A stretch of 64,000 nucleotides of DNA from Geminicoccaceae bacterium (GTDB lineage Bacteria > Pseudomonadota > Alphaproteobacteria > Geminicoccales > Geminicoccaceae). Positions within the stretch are counted from its first letter, which is position 1. Each line of letters begins with the position of its first letter. Made by a program: the position numbers and the translations under genes. A model generated the notes under the pieces. That model had not been told where the DNA came from. It worked only from the letters and a program-made list of their open reading frames with translations, and searched no databases. Positions 52,121 through 60,557 of the stretch are shown piece by piece. The stretch spans positions 1-64,000 of the forward strand of contig JACKIN010000018.1 of NCBI GenBank assembly GCA_020638495.1. The letters are read 5' to 3'.

Positions 52121-53311
52121 GTGCTGCTCGACGGCATGAAGATCGTGAGCTTTTGCCACTTCCTGCAAGGCCCCGCGGCCATGCAGTATCTGGGCGACAT
52201 GGGGGCGGAGATCATCCGCATCGAGCCGCCCAAGGGCGCCTACGAGCGGGTTTGGGCGGGTGCCGGCAAGATCAGGGTGGGCGGGGTGAGCGCCTTCTAT
52301 CTCTGCGCCAACCGCAATGCCCGCAGCCTCGCCCTGGACCTGAAGCGGCCCGAGGCGAAGGAGATCGTGCTGCGCATGCTCGAGAAGAGCCATGCGCTCG
52401 CCGAGAACTTTCGCCCCGGCACCCTGGACCGGCTCGGCCTCGGCTACGACGTGGTCAAGGCCCGGAAGCCTGACATCATCTACGCCTCGGCCTCGGGCTT
52501 CGGCGCCACCGGCCCCTTTGTCGACCGGCCGGGCCAGGACCTGCTCATCCAGGCCATGTCCGGCATCGCCTCGGCCAATGGCGGCGGCGGCCATCGGCCG
52601 ACCGCAATCGGCGCGGCGGCCGTCGACCAGCATGGCGGTGCCCTCTTCGCGCTCGGCATCCTCGGCGCCTACGCCAAGTGGCTGCGCACCGGCGAGGGCA
52701 CGCGCGTCGAGGCCAGCCTGCTCGGCGCCGGCATCGACATGCAGATGGAATCCATCACCCACTATTATGCCGCGGCCAAGGGCGACAAGGTCTTCGACCG
52801 GCACGAGAGCCTCGCCACCTGGTTCCACGAAGCGCCCTACGGCATCTACCGGATCGCCGATGGCTGGGTCGCCCTGTCGCTCAACCCGGTGGAGAAGCTG
52901 GGCCGCGCGCTCGGGGAGGAGGCCTTCGCGCCCTATGTCGGCCGGGACCAGTATGCCGACCGCGACGCCATCGCCGCCGCCGTCGCCGTGGCGGTCCGCG
53001 AGCGCAGCTTCGCCGACCTCGCCGCCGCCTTCGATGCCGAGGCCATGTGGTACGGCAGGGTCGACAATTTCGATGACCTCGCGGCCAACCCGCAGGTCCA
53101 GCACAACCAGGTCTTCCAGGACTGCGAGGTCAATGGCGAGACCATCCGCCTCGTCAACCATCCCAACCGCTACGACGGCGCGGCACCGGCCGCGCCCACC
53201 TTCGCGCTGGAGACGGGGGCGGACACCCGCGACGTGCTGGCCGAGGCCGGCTACGCCGAGGCGGAGATCGAGGAGCTCCTGAAGGACCAGATCGTTCACG
53301 CGCCACGCTAG
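52121..53311 (+). CDS. CaiB/BaiF family CoA-transferase (class III)
   Basis: A 396-residue class III CoA-transferase that passes CoA between carboxylic acids through an aspartyl intermediate. Asp 169 in AAVDQHGGALF falls at the catalytic position known for formyl-CoA transferase. Other family motifs are ALAENFRPGTLDRLGLGYD and RPGQDLLIQAMSGIA. GTG 52121 follows GGGGGAGG. It heads the long plus-strand operon (52121-58178), so it probably activates the imported acid. It is a paralogue of the protein at 61593. Confidence 0.9.
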   Translation: MLLDGMKIVSFCHFLQGPAAMQYLGDMGAEIIRIEPPKGAYERVWAGAGKIRVGGVSAFYLCANRNARSLALDLKRPEAKEIVLRMLEKSHALAENFRPGTLDRLGLGYDVVKARKPDIIYASASGFGATGPFVDRPGQDLLIQAMSGIASANGGGGHRPTAIGAAAVDQHGGALFALGILGAYAKWLRTGEGTRVEASLLGAGIDMQMESITHYYAAAKGDKVFDRHESLATWFHEAPYGIYRIADGWVALSLNPVEKLGRALGEEAFAPYVGRDQYADRDAIAAAVAVAVRERSFADLAAAFDAEAMWYGRVDNFDDLAANPQVQHNQVFQDCEVNGETIRLVNHPNRYDGAAPAAPTFALETGADTRDVLAEAGYAEAEIEELLKDQIVHAPR

Positions 53312-53334
53312 GTGCTAAGAGAAGAGGCAAGCCA

Positions 53335-53778
53335 GTGTCGGATTTCTACGTCAAGGTCGGCGACGCGGTCGAGGTCGCGAAGACGATCGGCGAAAGCGAC
53401 GTCTACGTCTATGCGGGCGTCACGGGGGATTTCTCGGTCAACCACATGAACGAGCAGTTCATGGAGAAGACCAGCTATGGCCACCGGATCGCTCATGGCG
53501 CCTTGCTCGTCGGCTTCATGTCGACCGCGTCGACCAAGATGATCGACCATGTTCAGGGCATCGGCGATGCGGAGACGCCGGTTTCGCTTGGCTACGACCG
53601 GGTCCGCTTCATCGGCCCCGTCTTCTTCGGCGACACCATCACCGTGCAGTACACGATCACCGCCATCGACCCCGAGCGCCGTCGCTCGACCAGCGACATC
53701 AAGGTGGTCAACCAGAAGGGCGAGACGGTGGCGGTCGCCCAGCACATCCTCAAATGGGTGCCCAACGACCGCAAGTGA
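53335..53778 (+). CDS. MaoC family dehydratase
   Basis: A 147-residue hot-dog-fold hydratase. The motif is TGDFSVNHMNEQFMEKTSYG followed by HRIAHGALL; the usual Asn-Pro-x-His is Val-Asn-His here, but the Asp and His are kept. GTG 53335 follows GAGG with eight-base spacing. It most likely hydrates an enoyl-CoA made in the pathway. It is the second gene of the operon, 23 bp after the CoA-transferase. Confidence 0.86.
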   Translation: MSDFYVKVGDAVEVAKTIGESDVYVYAGVTGDFSVNHMNEQFMEKTSYGHRIAHGALLVGFMSTASTKMIDHVQGIGDAETPVSLGYDRVRFIGPVFFGDTITVQYTITAIDPERRRSTSDIKVVNQKGETVAVAQHILKWVPNDRK

Positions 53779-53800
53779 GGACTGGAGCCGGAGGCAGCGC

Positions 53801-54544
53801 ATGATCTTCGACCTGAGCGGCAAGCGGGTGCTCGTCATCGGCGGCTCCTACGGGATGGGCTTCGCCACCGCCCGTGCGGCGCTCGAGCTCGGCGCCACGG
53901 TGGCCATCGCGGCGCGTGGCCGGGAGAAGCTGGAGGAGGCGGCAGCCTCGCTCGAGCAGGTCGCCGGCGAGCCCGTGCCCTGGACGGCGCTCCGCATCGA
54001 GGACCGGCCGGCGGTCGCCGCGTTCATCGCGCGGCATGCCCCCTTCGATCACCTGGTGCTGCCGGGCTCTACCGTGAAGCCGATCCTCTACCAGGATCTC
54101 GACGACGCGAGCGCCAGGGAGGCGTTCGAGAGCAAGTTCTGGGGGCCGTTCTGGGCCTGCTTCGATGCGCGCCCGCATCTTCGCAGGGGCGGGAGCATCG
54201 TGCTCTACAGCGGCGTCGCCGCGGTCCGGCCGGTCAAGGGCTACCTGATGGGTGCCTGCATCAACGGGGCGATCAACGCCGCCACCCGCTCGCTGGCGCT
54301 CGACTTCGCCGCCCAGGGGGTGCGGGTCAACACCATCGCGCCTGGGCTGACGGACACGCCGCTCAACGATGTGCTGCACGCCCACGACAAGAAGGAGCGC
54401 TACGCGGCGCTCGGCAGCCGGCTGCCGGTCGGCCGCATCGGCACCGCCGACGAGGCCGCCCAGGCGGCGATCTATCTCATGTGCAACGGCTACGTGACGG
54501 CCGAGGTCCTCGGCGTCGACGGCGGCCAGCAGGTCATGGACTAG
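53801..54544 (+). CDS. SDR-fold protein lacking the catalytic triad
   Basis: A 247-residue short-chain dehydrogenase-fold protein. A cofactor loop GGSYGMG occupies 14-20. Aligned with FabG-like enzymes, the active-site Ser, Tyr and Lys positions are Gly 138, Gly 151 and Asn 155 (LYSGVAAVRPVKGYLMGACINGA), so the classical triad is gone, while the following AINAATRSLALDFAAQGVRV is typical. The C-terminus is complete (EVLGVDGGQQVMD). It may be a structural or regulatory subunit, or use another mechanism. ATG 53801 is 22 bp after the MaoC gene. Confidence 0.82.
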   Translation: MIFDLSGKRVLVIGGSYGMGFATARAALELGATVAIAARGREKLEEAAASLEQVAGEPVPWTALRIEDRPAVAAFIARHAPFDHLVLPGSTVKPILYQDLDDASAREAFESKFWGPFWACFDARPHLRRGGSIVLYSGVAAVRPVKGYLMGACINGAINAATRSLALDFAAQGVRVNTIAPGLTDTPLNDVLHAHDKKERYAALGSRLPVGRIGTADEAAQAAIYLMCNGYVTAEVLGVDGGQQVMD

Positions 54545-54552
54545 GAGCACGC

Positions 54553-56148
54553 ATGGTCGAGTTCATCACGGCCGCCGAGGCCGCGGCCCTGGTCAGGCCC
54601 CGGGACTGCGTCCTGATCGGTGGCTCGGGTGGCGGCCATGCCGTGCCCGAGGCCTTCATCGAGGCGCTGGCCGCCCACTACAAGGAGAGCGGCAGCCCAC
54701 GTGATCTCTCGCTGGTGAGCATCGTCTCGATCGGCGACTGGCAGGAGACCGGCTTCAACATCCTGGCCGAGCCCGGCCTCGCCCGGCGGGTGGTCAGTGG
54801 CGGCTTCAACAACTGCCCGCGCTTCGCCGCCATGGCGATCGCCGACGAGATCGAGGCCTACACCCTGCCGCAGGGCGCCCTCTCCCAGCTCTGCCGCGAC
54901 ATGGCGGCCGGCCGCCCCGGCCTCCTCTCCCGCACCGGGCTCCACACCTTCATCGATCCCCGCCACGGTGGCGGCCGGCAGAGCCCGCGCTCGACCGAGG
55001 ACCTGGTCGAGCTCGTCACCGTCCGGGGCGAGGAGTACCTGCTCTTCCGCAGCTTTCCGGTCGATGTCGCGGTCATCCGCGGCACCACGGCCGACGAGCG
55101 CGGCAACATCTCGATGGAGGACGAGGCGTTCTTCGGCGAGAACTTCTCGATCGCCGGTGCTGCCCACCTGCATGGCGGCATCGTCATCGCCCAGGTCAAA
55201 CAGGTGGCGGCCGCCGGCACCATCCCGGGCAAGCTGGTCAAGGTGCCGGGTGTCGTCGTCGACTACGTCATCGTCGAGCCCGAGCAGCGCCAGACCTACC
55301 TGACCCGCCAGAGCGCGGCCTATGCCGGCGATCTGCGCCTCGCCGACCGCAGCATGCAGCCGATCCCCTTCGACATCCGCAAGGTGATCGCGCGGCGCGG
55401 GGCCATGGAGCTCTTCCCCGGTGCCGTGGTCAATCTCGGCTTCGGCGTGTCCAACGGAATCTCGGCGGTAGCGGTCGAGGAGGGCTTCTACCGCGAGGTC
55501 ACGCTCACCGTGGAGCAGGGCATCATCGGCGGCGTGCCGGCGGTCGGCAAGGATGCCGGGGCCGGGGTCAACTACGACATGATGGCCGACCAGCCCTACC
55601 AGTTCGACTTCTACGACGGCGGCGGGCTCGACATCGCCTATCTCTCCTTCGCCGAGGTGGATGCGGCGGGCAACGTCAATGTCAGCCGCTACGGCAAGTC
55701 GGTGAACGGCCCGGGCGGCTTCATCAACATCAGCCAGGGGGCGAGGAAGGTCGTCTTCTCCGGCACGCTGACCACGGGCGGGCTCGACATGGCGCCCGAC
55801 GGCAAGGGCGGGCTCGAGCTTCGCCAGGACGGCCGCACCCAAAAATGGGTCCCCGAGGTCGGCCAGGTGACCTTCAATGGCGCCTATGCCCGCGAACGCG
55901 GCCAGGAGGTCATGTACATCACCGACCGCGCCGTATTTCGGCTCGGCGAGAAAGGGCTCCGGCTCGAGGAGGTGGCACCCGGCATCGACGTGCGCGCCGA
56001 TGTGCTGGAGCGCATCGGCTTTCCGGTCGAGGTGCGGAGCGAGCCGCGCCGCATGGACGCAAGGCTCTTCCGCGAGGCCCCCATGGCCATGATCGATGAT
56101 TTCCGCCGACGCCAGGGCGGGCGTCGACCCAGAGGAGAGCAAGCATGA
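54553..56148 (+). CDS. Acyl-CoA:acetate/3-ketoacid CoA-transferase (YdiF-like, class I)
   Basis: A 531-residue class I CoA-transferase with both halves (alpha and beta) fused, as in E. coli YdiF (531). The alpha part has DCVLIGGSGGGHAVPEAFIE; the beta part has FGVSNGISAVA and the catalytic Glu in LTVEQGIIGG. It can move CoA between short acyl groups and acetate, likely at the end of the pathway or to recycle CoA. ATG 54553 lies eight bases after the SDR stop. The next gene overlaps by four bases. Confidence 0.9.
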   Translation: MVEFITAAEAAALVRPRDCVLIGGSGGGHAVPEAFIEALAAHYKESGSPRDLSLVSIVSIGDWQETGFNILAEPGLARRVVSGGFNNCPRFAAMAIADEIEAYTLPQGALSQLCRDMAAGRPGLLSRTGLHTFIDPRHGGGRQSPRSTEDLVELVTVRGEEYLLFRSFPVDVAVIRGTTADERGNISMEDEAFFGENFSIAGAAHLHGGIVIAQVKQVAAAGTIPGKLVKVPGVVVDYVIVEPEQRQTYLTRQSAAYAGDLRLADRSMQPIPFDIRKVIARRGAMELFPGAVVNLGFGVSNGISAVAVEEGFYREVTLTVEQGIIGGVPAVGKDAGAGVNYDMMADQPYQFDFYDGGGLDIAYLSFAEVDAAGNVNVSRYGKSVNGPGGFINISQGARKVVFSGTLTTGGLDMAPDGKGGLELRQDGRTQKWVPEVGQVTFNGAYARERGQEVMYITDRAVFRLGEKGLRLEEVAPGIDVRADVLERIGFPVEVRSEPRRMDARLFREAPMAMIDDFRRRQGGRRPRGEQA

Positions 56149-56927
56149 GCGAACCCGTCCACTGCACGATCGAGGATGGCGTGGCCACCGTCACCCTTGC
56201 CAACCCGCCGCTCAACCTCGTCACCCTCGGCCTCACCGCCCGGCTGGATGCCCTGCTCGACGAGCTGGCGGCCGATTCAAAGGCGCGCGTTCTGGTCCTC
56301 ACCGGCACGGGCGAGCGGGCCTTCTGCGCCGGCTCCGACATCTCGGAGTTCTCGGATCTGACCGAGCCCGGTGTGGTGCTCGAGAAGAAGCTGAACAAGG
56401 AGAATCAGGCCTACAGCAAGGTCGACGACTTCCCCAAGCCCACCATTGCCGCCGTCCGCGGCCTCGCCTTCGGCGGCGGGCTCGAGCTGGCGGTCTGCTG
56501 CGACATCATCGTCGTCGAGGAGAACGTCCGCCTGGCCCTCCCCGAGATCAAGCTCGGCGTCTTCCCGGGCAGCGGCGGCACGGTGCGCGTCACGCGCCGG
56601 ATCGGCGAGGGGCGGGCCAAGGAGATGATGTTCACAGGCGAGCCCATCGACGCGCAGACGGCGCTCGCCTGGGGCCTCGTCAACCGCGTCGTGCCGAAGG
56701 GCGAGGCCCTGGCCGCCGCCCAGGCGCTCGCCCGACAGCTCGCCGAGCGGCCCAACCGGGCGCTCCAGGCCTGCAAGCGCGCCGTCGACATGTCCTTCGA
56801 CATGAGCGAGGACGAAGCGATCCAGGAGACGCTGGCGCTCAGCGAGGAGGTCTTCACCACCGAAGACTGCAAGGAGGGCGTGCGCGCCTTCTTCGCCAAG
56901 GAAGCGCCTCGCTTCACCCACAAGTGA
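56145..56927 (+). CDS. Enoyl-CoA hydratase/isomerase family protein
   Basis: A 260-residue crotonase-fold enzyme. The oxyanion-hole segments are FCAGSDISEF and LAFGGGLELAVCCD, and the usual catalytic Glu position near LPEIKLGVFPGSGG is present. The N-terminal ATLANPPLNLVTLGL-type opening is typical. ATG 56145 overlaps the CoA-transferase stop (ATGA). It may hydrate or isomerise the CoA ester made upstream. The exact reaction cannot be inferred. Confidence 0.9.
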   Translation: MSEPVHCTIEDGVATVTLANPPLNLVTLGLTARLDALLDELAADSKARVLVLTGTGERAFCAGSDISEFSDLTEPGVVLEKKLNKENQAYSKVDDFPKPTIAAVRGLAFGGGLELAVCCDIIVVEENVRLALPEIKLGVFPGSGGTVRVTRRIGEGRAKEMMFTGEPIDAQTALAWGLVNRVVPKGEALAAAQALARQLAERPNRALQACKRAVDMSFDMSEDEAIQETLALSEEVFTTEDCKEGVRAFFAKEAPRFTHK

Positions 56928-56940
56928 GGAGGCTGGACCG

Positions 56941-57375
56941 ATGACCAGGCTCCTGGTGCTGCAGGGTGCGAACATGAACTGGCTGGGCCGTCGCCAGCCG
57001 GAGATCTACGGGCGGACGACCGCCGCCGAGCTCGACACGCTGCTCCGGGCGCATGCCGCCGAGCACGGCTACGAGATCGAGATCGTCTACAAGAACCACG
57101 AGGGCGACGCGATCGACGCGCTCTATGCCGCCGAGGCCGGCGATGTCGACGCCGTCGTCCTCAACCCGGGCGGCTTCTCTTACGCGGGCTACGCGCTCCG
57201 CGACTGCATCAAGGGCATCGAGCTGCCGGTGATCGAGATCCACCTCTCGAACCACTACGCCCGCAACATCCACTCGGTCACCGCCGAGGCGGCCAGGGGC
57301 GTCTTCATGGGGCTCGGCATCGGCACCTACATCGCCGGCCTCGAGGCGGCGCTCCGCCTCGCGCGCCGGGGCTGA
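56941..57375 (+). CDS. aroQ: Type II 3-dehydroquinate dehydratase-like protein
   Basis: A 144-residue dodecamer-type dehydratase fold. Tyr 23 (RRQPEIYG), Asn 75 (LNPGGFSY) and His 101 (IEIHLSN) match catalytic positions of AroQ. However, the usual His in the NP-x-x-x-TH motif is Tyr 81, and the RHHS substrate-binding motif is replaced by IHSVT. It lies within a CoA-ester catabolic operon rather than with aromatic biosynthesis genes. It might be a catabolic quinate/shikimate enzyme or have changed substrate, so the gene symbol is tentative. Confidence 0.72.
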   Translation: MTRLLVLQGANMNWLGRRQPEIYGRTTAAELDTLLRAHAAEHGYEIEIVYKNHEGDAIDALYAAEAGDVDAVVLNPGGFSYAGYALRDCIKGIELPVIEIHLSNHYARNIHSVTAEAARGVFMGLGIGTYIAGLEAALRLARRG

Positions 57376-57386
57376 TCGAGGAGCCC

Positions 57387-58178
57387 GTGGCCGAGCTGCG
57401 CCTCGCCGATGGCGGGCACCTGCACTACGAGCTCGCCGGCAGCGGCTCGCCGCTCCTCCTGGTCCCCGGGCTCGGCGGCCTCGCCGAGTTCTGGAACCCC
57501 GTCCTGCCGGCGCTGGCCGAGCGCTTCACCGTCATCCTCCACGACCATCGGGGCTGCGGCCGGAGCAGCCAGGAACGGATCGACTTCTCGATTGGCCAGA
57601 TGGCCGGCGACGTCCTGGCCCTGCTCGACCATCTGGGCCTGGAGAAGGCCCATCTCGTCGGCCACTCCACCGGCGGGGCCGTCGGCCAGACGATCGCCCT
57701 CGACCATCCCGGCCGCCTCGACCGGCTGGTGCTGAGCGGCACCTGGGCCGCCCCGGATGCCTATTTCGAGAGCCTCTTCGCCACGCGCAGCGCCATCCTG
57801 CGGGCGGGCGGCCCCGCCCTCTATCTGCAGAGCTCGGCCTTGATGCTGTATCCGCCCTGGTGGATCCGCGACCACCCGGCGCTTGTGACCATCACCGAAG
57901 AGGCGGCCCGGGCGCGCGTGCCCGATCCGGAGATCCTGCTCGCCCGGATCGCCGCCATCCTGCGCCACGACCGGTTGGCCGATCTCCACCGCGTCACCGC
58001 GCCGACGCTGGCCATTGGTGCCCGCGACGACATGGTGGCCCCGGCCCACCTCTCGGAGGCGCTCGGCCGGCTCGTCGGCGGTGCCGAGACCCTGATCCTG
58101 CCGGACGGCGGCCACTTCTTCCCGATCACCCGGGCGGACCGGTTCGTCCGCGCCGTCGCCGGATTCCTCGAGGGCTAG
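57387..58178 (+). CDS. Alpha/beta-hydrolase (3-oxoadipate enol-lactonase-like)
   Basis: A 263-residue alpha/beta-hydrolase. The oxyanion region VPGLGGLAEFW, the nucleophile elbow GHSTGG (Ser) and the late GGHFFPITR (His) with an Asp in AIGARDD make up the triad. Length and order resemble PcaD-like lactonases and thioesterase-like hydrolases. GTG 57387 follows GAGGAG. It ends the plus-strand operon and overlaps by four bases the convergent TetR gene. Confidence 0.83.
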   Translation: MAELRLADGGHLHYELAGSGSPLLLVPGLGGLAEFWNPVLPALAERFTVILHDHRGCGRSSQERIDFSIGQMAGDVLALLDHLGLEKAHLVGHSTGGAVGQTIALDHPGRLDRLVLSGTWAAPDAYFESLFATRSAILRAGGPALYLQSSALMLYPPWWIRDHPALVTITEEAARARVPDPEILLARIAAILRHDRLADLHRVTAPTLAIGARDDMVAPAHLSEALGRLVGGAETLILPDGGHFFPITRADRFVRAVAGFLEG

Positions 58179-58810
58179 GAGCCGGCGGCCAGGACGGGCC
58201 GCTTCGCCGCTCCCCGGCCTGTGCCGTAGGCATGGTCGATGATGTGCAGATAGGCCGTGTAGAGGTGCTCTAGCCGGTCGAACGAGCCGCCGTCCTGGGT
58301 GATCGAGCCGGCGCTGTCGACGATCGCGATGAGCTGGATGGCGATGTCCCTGACCGGGGCCGAAGGGCTGAGCTCGCCGTTCTTCTGGGCCCGCACCACC
58401 GCGTCGTTGATATAGGTTTCGATCTCCAGGGTGAATTGCCGAAGCTTGGCCCGGGCCTCGTCGCTGAGCTGGTCGGTCTCGAGCCGCATCCGGGAGATCA
58501 GGCTCCAGGATCGGCCCGTGCGGCTGCCCGTGTTGAACTTCGTGTAGCGGCCGCGGTTGAACTCCATCGTCCGCAGCGCCTTCTCCTGATAGGTCAGGCC
58601 CGGATCCGACCAGACCTCGCCGAGGCCGGCGATTGCCGCCTGCACATATTCGTCGATCACCTCCTCGACGAGATTCTTCTTGGTGCCGAAGTGATAGTGG
58701 ATGTTCGCACGGGTAATATCGAGCCGATCGGCGATGTCGCCGAAGCGCAGGCCGCGCACGCCATGGGTGATCAGAAGCTCGGTGGCCACCGCCTTGATCT
58801 GCTCGCGCAT
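58175..58810 (-). CDS. TetR family transcriptional regulator
   Basis: A 211-residue regulator. The N-terminal helix-turn-helix reads GLRFGDIADRLDITRANIHY followed by HFGTKKNLVEEVI, and the C-terminal helical domain is family-typical with no metal or drug motif. Its promoter region contains inverted repeat site C (58875-58890), and two related sites lie at the divergent operon promoter (51994) and before the cupin gene (50404). I infer self-regulation and control of the whole catabolic region. It is the only TetR gene in the window. Confidence 0.88.
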   Translation of the reverse strand: MREQIKAVATELLITHGVRGLRFGDIADRLDITRANIHYHFGTKKNLVEEVIDEYVQAAIAGLGEVWSDPGLTYQEKALRTMEFNRGRYTKFNTGSRTGRSWSLISRMRLETDQLSDEARAKLRQFTLEIETYINDAVVRAQKNGELSPSAPVRDIAIQLIAIVDSAGSITQDGGSFDRLEHLYTAYLHIIDHAYGTGRGAAKRPVLAAGS

Positions 58811-58874
58811 GTGCGTTCCAATCCGGCTCGCCGCCCGGGGAAGCAGGCTTGCGGGCCGCGCCCGGGGTCGCTAT

Positions 58875-58890
58875 CTTACTAGTCAGTCAG
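58875..58890. promoter_or_regulatory. CTNAC-N6-GTNAG inverted repeat, site C (probable TetR operator)
   Basis: CTTACTAGTCAGTCAG lies 65 bp upstream of the TetR start and 78 bp upstream of the SDR start (58968), between the two divergent genes. It shares arms and 6-bp spacer with sites A and B. The half-site GTCAGTCAG also allows a second overlapping register. Confidence 0.66.
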
Positions 58891-58967
58891 CGACACTCTA
58901 GACCATTTGATGGTTTGTCGCACCTATCTTGTTCCGGCGCTGCCAGCCGGCGGAGGCTTCAAACTTC

Positions 58968-59729
58968 ATGCGGTTGAAGGACAAGGTCTGCCTCGTGACC
59001 GGCGGCGGCTCGGGCATCGGCCGTGCCACCTGCGAGCTCTTCGCTCGCGAAGGGGCGCGGCTCGTCGTCGTCGACAGGGACGAGGCGAGCGCTGCGGCGA
59101 CAGCCGAGGCTTGCGCCGGCCCGGGCGAGGCACCTCTGGTGCTCCGGGCCGACGTCGCGAAATCCGCCGATTCCAGGGGCATGATCGAGGCCACCGTGCA
59201 GCACTTCGGCCGCCTCGACGTGCTCGTCAACAATGCCGGCTATGGCATCCTCGGCACCGTCGTCGAGACCAGCGAGGACGAATGGAACGCGCTCATGGCG
59301 GTCAACGTCACCGGCGTCTTCCTCGCCTGCCACAACGCGATCCCCCTCATGGCCCGCCAGGGCGGCGGGGCCATCGTCAACGTCGCCTCCGTCGTCTCGA
59401 GCATCGGCATTCCCAACCGGGCCGCCTATTGCGCGTCCAAGGGTGCCGTCGCCTCCCTGACCCGGGCCATGGCCCTCGACCATGTGGCCGACGGGATCCG
59501 CGTCAACGCCGTCGCCCCGGGCACCATCCGGTCGGCCTATTTCGATGCGCTTCTGGCCAAGGCCGACGACCCGGAAGGGCTGCTCGCCCATCTGGAGGGG
59601 CGCCAGCCGTTCAAGCGCATGGGATCACCGGCCGAGATCGCGACCGGCATCCTCTATCTGGCCTCTGACGAATCCTCCTTCTGCACGGGCACCATCCTCA
59701 CCATCGACGGCGGCATGACCGCCCAATGA
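58968..59729 (+). CDS. SDR family oxidoreductase
   Basis: A 253-residue short-chain dehydrogenase with a complete active site: cofactor motif TGGGSGIG, NNAGYG, the Ser in VASVVSSIG and Tyr-x-x-x-Lys in YCASK. ATG 58968 follows CGGAGG at 11 bases, slightly long. It is the first gene of the plus-strand operon 58968-63583, divergent from TetR. A hydroxyacyl-CoA or alcohol substrate is likely. Confidence 0.9.
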   Translation: MRLKDKVCLVTGGGSGIGRATCELFAREGARLVVVDRDEASAAATAEACAGPGEAPLVLRADVAKSADSRGMIEATVQHFGRLDVLVNNAGYGILGTVVETSEDEWNALMAVNVTGVFLACHNAIPLMARQGGGAIVNVASVVSSIGIPNRAAYCASKGAVASLTRAMALDHVADGIRVNAVAPGTIRSAYFDALLAKADDPEGLLAHLEGRQPFKRMGSPAEIATGILYLASDESSFCTGTILTIDGGMTAQ

Positions 59730-59750
59730 CAGCGAATCGGGGAGCCTTCC

Positions 59751-60521
59751 TTGTACGATCTCGATGAGCGCATCGCTCTCGTCACCGGTGCGGCCTCCGG
59801 CATCGGCCGCGCCATAGCGTTGCGGCTGGCGCAGGAAGGCTGCCATGTCGGCCTCGTGGATACCGCCGAGGCGGGATTGCGGGAGACTGCCCGGAGCATC
59901 GAGGCGCTCGGCCGCAAGACCTGCCTGGTCGTCGCCGACGTCACCGAGCGTCACAATGTCGATCGCGCCGTCGCCAGGCTGACCGAGACCCTCGGCACTG
60001 CCGACATCCTCGTCAACTCGGCCGGCATCCTGCGCGTCGGCGCCATGCTCGACCAGCCTTACGAGGACTTCGCCCGGCAGTTCCGGGTCAATGTCGACGG
60101 CACGTTCCACGTCTGCCAGGCCGTCGTCCCGGCGATGGTCGCCAAGGGCAGGGGGGCCGTGATCAACCTCTCCTCCTGGCTCGGCAAGAAGGGCATGAAG
60201 CTGTATGGTGGCTATGCTGCGTCGAAGTTCGCGGTGATCGGCATGACCCAAGCCCTGGCGCTCGAGGTCGCCGCCTTTGGGGTGCGGGTGAACGCGCTCT
60301 GCCCCGGGCTCATCGTCGAGACCGGGATGCGCGACCAGGCCGAGGCGCTGCACCGCTCGCTGGGCCTGCCGAGCGCCGAGGAGCGGGTCTCCACCATCCC
60401 GCGCGGCCGGCTCGGCAAGCCGGACGATATCGCCCGGGTCGCCGCCTTCCTGGCTTCCGACGAGGCCGACTTCATGACCGGCCAGGCGGTCAACGTGACG
60501 GGTGGATTCTGGCTCAATTGA
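59751..60521 (+). CDS. SDR family oxidoreductase (FabG-like)
   Basis: A 256-residue short-chain dehydrogenase. The cofactor motif is TGAASGIG, then NSAG, and the active site has YAASK. TTG 59751 is the start, preceded by GGGGAG. It lies 21 bp after the previous SDR gene and resembles 3-oxoacyl reductases in its motifs. With the preceding gene it gives the operon two complete SDRs, probably for successive oxidations. Confidence 0.9.
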   Translation: MYDLDERIALVTGAASGIGRAIALRLAQEGCHVGLVDTAEAGLRETARSIEALGRKTCLVVADVTERHNVDRAVARLTETLGTADILVNSAGILRVGAMLDQPYEDFARQFRVNVDGTFHVCQAVVPAMVAKGRGAVINLSSWLGKKGMKLYGGYAASKFAVIGMTQALALEVAAFGVRVNALCPGLIVETGMRDQAEALHRSLGLPSAEERVSTIPRGRLGKPDDIARVAAFLASDEADFMTGQAVNVTGGFWLN

Positions 60522-60557
60522 GCTATCTCGAATCGAACAGCAGGGGAGCTTGCAGCC

